A DNA stretch of 64,000 nt from positions 5,602,001 to 5,666,000 of the forward strand of contig NC_065878.1 in the NCBI RefSeq assembly GCF_933775445.1. Reading direction: 5' to 3'. This DNA comes from Argentina anserina. Lineage: Eukaryota > Streptophyta > Magnoliopsida > Rosales > Rosaceae. Positions 62,222 to 64,000 of the stretch are shown here, in pieces. The notes beneath the pieces are model-generated. The model searched no databases and was not told the DNA's origin. It saw only the letters and a list, made by a program, of their open reading frames with translations. The position numbers and the translations under genes are program-made. The number at the start of each line of letters is the position of its first letter. Position 1 is the first letter of the stretch.

Positions 62222-62935
62222 CGTTTGAGTATCTTTTCAATTCTCGTATGAGTATCTTTCTGAACGGCTTTCTGATGCGAGTTTCTTTTGAATTTGAGAG
62301 TGTTTCCATTGTGGACGTGTGTTTCTTTCAAACTGAGTATCTTTCTATCATTTGAGTATCTTTCTGTACGGCTTTCTGATGCGATTTTCTTTGAATTTGA
62401 GAGTGTTTCCAGTGTGGGCGTTTGTGTCTTTCAAACTGAGTATCTTTCTATCGTTTGCGTATCTTTTCAATTCTCGTATGAGTATCTTTGTGAACGGCTT
62501 TCTGATGCGATTTTCTTTTAGTTTGAGAGTGTTTCCAGTGTGGCAGTGTGTTTCTTTCAAACTGAGTATCTTTCTATCGTTTGAGTATCTTTTCAATTCT
62601 CGTATGAGTATCTTTCTTAACGGCTATCTGATGCGAGTTTCTTTTGAATTTGAGAGTGTTTCCAGTGTGAGCGTGTGTTTCTTTCAAACTGAGTATCTTT
62701 CTATCGTTTGAGTATCTTTTCAATTCTCGTATGAGTATCTTTCTGAACGGCTATCTGATGCGAGTTTCTTTTGAATTTGAGAGTGTTTCCAGTGTGAGCG
62801 TGTATTTCTTTCAAACTGAGTATCTTGCTATCGTTTGAGTATCTTTTCAATTCTCGTATGAGTATCTTTCTGAACGGCTTTCTGATGCGAGTTTCTTTTG
62901 AATTTGAGAGTGTTTCCATTGTGGACGTGTGTTTC
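62222..62935 (+). repeat. 714-bp tandem HOR, copy 1
   Basis: Unit series with GTGGACG, a 23-bp-deleted unit, GGCGTTTGTGTC, CTTTGTGAACGG and GTGGCAGTG recurs 714 bp later. 714 equals six units minus two 23-bp deletions and two 1-bp variants. Confidence 0.8.
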
Positions 62936-63649
62936 TTTCAAACTGAGTATCTTTCTATCATTTGAGTATCTTTCTGTACGACTTTCTGATGCGAGTTTCT
63001 TTTGAATTTGAGAGTGTTTCCATTGTGGACGTGTGTTTCTTTCAAACTGAGTATCTTTCTATCATTTGAGTATCTTTCTGTACGGCTTTCTGATGCGATT
63101 TTCTTTGAATTTGAGAGTGTTTCCAGTGTGGGCGTTTGTGTCTTTCAAACTGAGTATCTTTCTATCGTTTGCGTATCTTTTCAATTCTCGTATGAGTATC
63201 TTTGTGAACGGCTTTCTGATGCGATTTTCTTTTAGTTTGAGAGTGTTTCCAGTGTGGCAGTGTGTTTCTTTCAAACTGAGTATCTTTCTATCGTTTGAGT
63301 ATCTTTTCAATTCTCGTATGAGTATCTTGCTTAACGGCTATCTGATGCGAGTTTCTTTTGAATTTGAGAGTGTTTCCAGTGTGAGCGTGTGTTTCTTTCA
63401 AACTAAGTATCTTGCTATCGTTTGAGTATCTTTTCAATTCTCGTATGAGTATCTTTCTGAACGGCTATCTGATGCGAGTTTATTTTGAATTTGAGAGTGT
63501 TTCCAGTGTGAGCGTGTGTTTCTTTCAAACTGAGTATCTTGCTATCGTTTGAGTATCTTTTCAATTCTCGTATGAGTATCTTTCTGAACGGCTTTCTGAT
63601 GCGAGTTTCTTTTGAATTTGAGAGTGTTTCCATTGTGGACGTGTGTTTC
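62936..63649 (+). repeat. 714-bp tandem HOR, copy 2
   Basis: Second copy, with private CTTGCTTAACGG (about 63,328), AACTAAGTATC (about 63,401) and GAGTTTATTTTG (about 63,477). A related, more diverged version lies about 1,218 bp before copy 1. Confidence 0.8.
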
Positions 63650-64000
63650 TTTCAAACTGAGTATCTTTCTATCATTTGAGTATCTTTCTGTACGGCTTTC
63701 TGATGCGATTTTCTTTTAATTTGAGAGTGTTTCCAGTGTGGGCGTGTGTTTCTTTCAAACTGAGTATCATTCTATCGTTTGAGTATCTTTTGAATTCTCG
63801 TTTGAGTATCTTTCTGAACGGCTATCTGATGCTAGTTTCTTTTGAATTTGAGAGTGTTTCCATTGTGGGCGTGTTTCTTTCAAACTGAGTATCTTTCTAT
63901 CGTTTGAGTATCTTTTCAATTCTCGTTTGAGTATCTTTCTGAACGGCTTTCTGATGCGAGTTTCTTTTCAATTTGAGTGTGTTTTCATGGTGGGCGTGTG

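Larger units (their letters stand above)
1..64000 (+). repeat. Satellite DNA array, ~127-bp monomer, fills the window
   Basis: Every line of the window is a variant of one unit of about 127 bp, head to tail, in one orientation, with no inversion and no unrelated insertion seen. Anchors such as GAGTATCTTTCT, TTTGAGAGTG and ACGGCTTTCTG recur at 126- or 127-bp spacing from end to end, and both window edges cut through the array. Known biology: long single-orientation arrays of units this size with higher-order structure are typical of eukaryotic satellite DNA at centromeres, pericentromeres or subtelomeres. The sequence does not show which of these applies, and I do not recognise the family. No gene-bearing gap longer than a few bases exists. 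Confidence 0.97.
57731..64000 (+). repeat. Zone 4: GTGGACG/GTGAGCG-centred units with frequent 23-bp deletions
   Basis: Centres become CATTGTGGACG and CAGTGTGAGCG, GAACGGCTATCTG replaces GAACGGCTTTCTG in many copies, and CTTGCTATCG replaces CTTTCTATCG in others. Copies are visibly more varied than in zone 3, with small indels: a 2-bp loss at TTTTCATCTCG near 58,310 and 58,667, and GT-run loss near 58,743, 59,249, 60,973 and 62,066. Units lacking the 23-bp second block recur throughout. The array runs off the window end. Confidence 0.8.

Noticed and set aside
1..64000. CRISPR array
   Set aside because: Repeats are about 127 bp with no variable spacers between short conserved repeats, and no cas-like genes are present. 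Differences are point variants of one unit.
1..64000. Transposon, LTR or inverted-repeat element in the array
   Set aside because: No stretch departs from the monomer, no inverted segments or target-site duplications were seen, and no transposase or reverse-transcriptase frames exist.
1..64000. Telomeric repeat or rDNA spacer identity
   Set aside because: No TTAGGG/TTAGG-type runs and no rRNA-like segment were seen anywhere in the window.

Overview
The window is one uninterrupted satellite DNA array. From base 1 to base 64,000 every stretch I read is a head-to-tail copy of one monomer of about 127 bp, always in the same orientation. Dividing the window by the unit length gives roughly 505 copies. 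I found no unique sequence, transposon, RNA gene, CRISPR array or credible protein gene. A uniform array of this size points to a eukaryotic chromosome, in constitutive heterochromatin such as a centromeric, pericentromeric or subtelomeric block. I do not recognise the monomer and cannot name the species. The many open frames are by-products of the repeat.

The monomer (example 33,546-33,672, 127 bp) is itself built from five blocks that each begin with GAG and are 19, 23, 29, 17 and 39 bp long. Three of them start with GAGTATCTTT. A hand count of the example gives 59 T, 20 A, 28 G and 20 C, so the plus strand is strongly T-rich. Length variants fit this substructure: loss of 23 bp (second block), loss of 42 bp (19+23), gain of 42 bp, and 1-bp differences giving 126-bp units.

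Four zones follow one another. Zone 1 (1 to about 20.27 kb) mixes 126- and 127-bp units with AGTGTGGGCG-type centres, organised as 253-bp dimers and higher-order repeats (HORs) of about 760, 1,518, 1,770 and 1,897 bp. Zone 2 (about 20.27-24.0 kb) is a mosaic transition with GC-rich and shortened units. Zone 3 (about 24.0-57.73 kb) is dominated by 127-bp units with a CCATGG (NcoI) or CCATTG centre. It contains large tandem duplications: 2,028 bp, 6,857/6,476 bp, 1,016 bp and 3,505 bp. Zone 4 (about 57.73-64.0 kb) has GTGGACG and GTGAGCG centres and many 23-bp-shortened units, with a 714-bp repeat.

No genes work together here. What can be read is the array's history: point variants, slippage between internal subrepeats, unequal exchange producing nested HORs, and short tracts copied between distant zones (for example 51,811-52,085, which I read as identical to 18,081-18,355). 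HOR edges are good to about one monomer, because similarity fades gradually in such an array.
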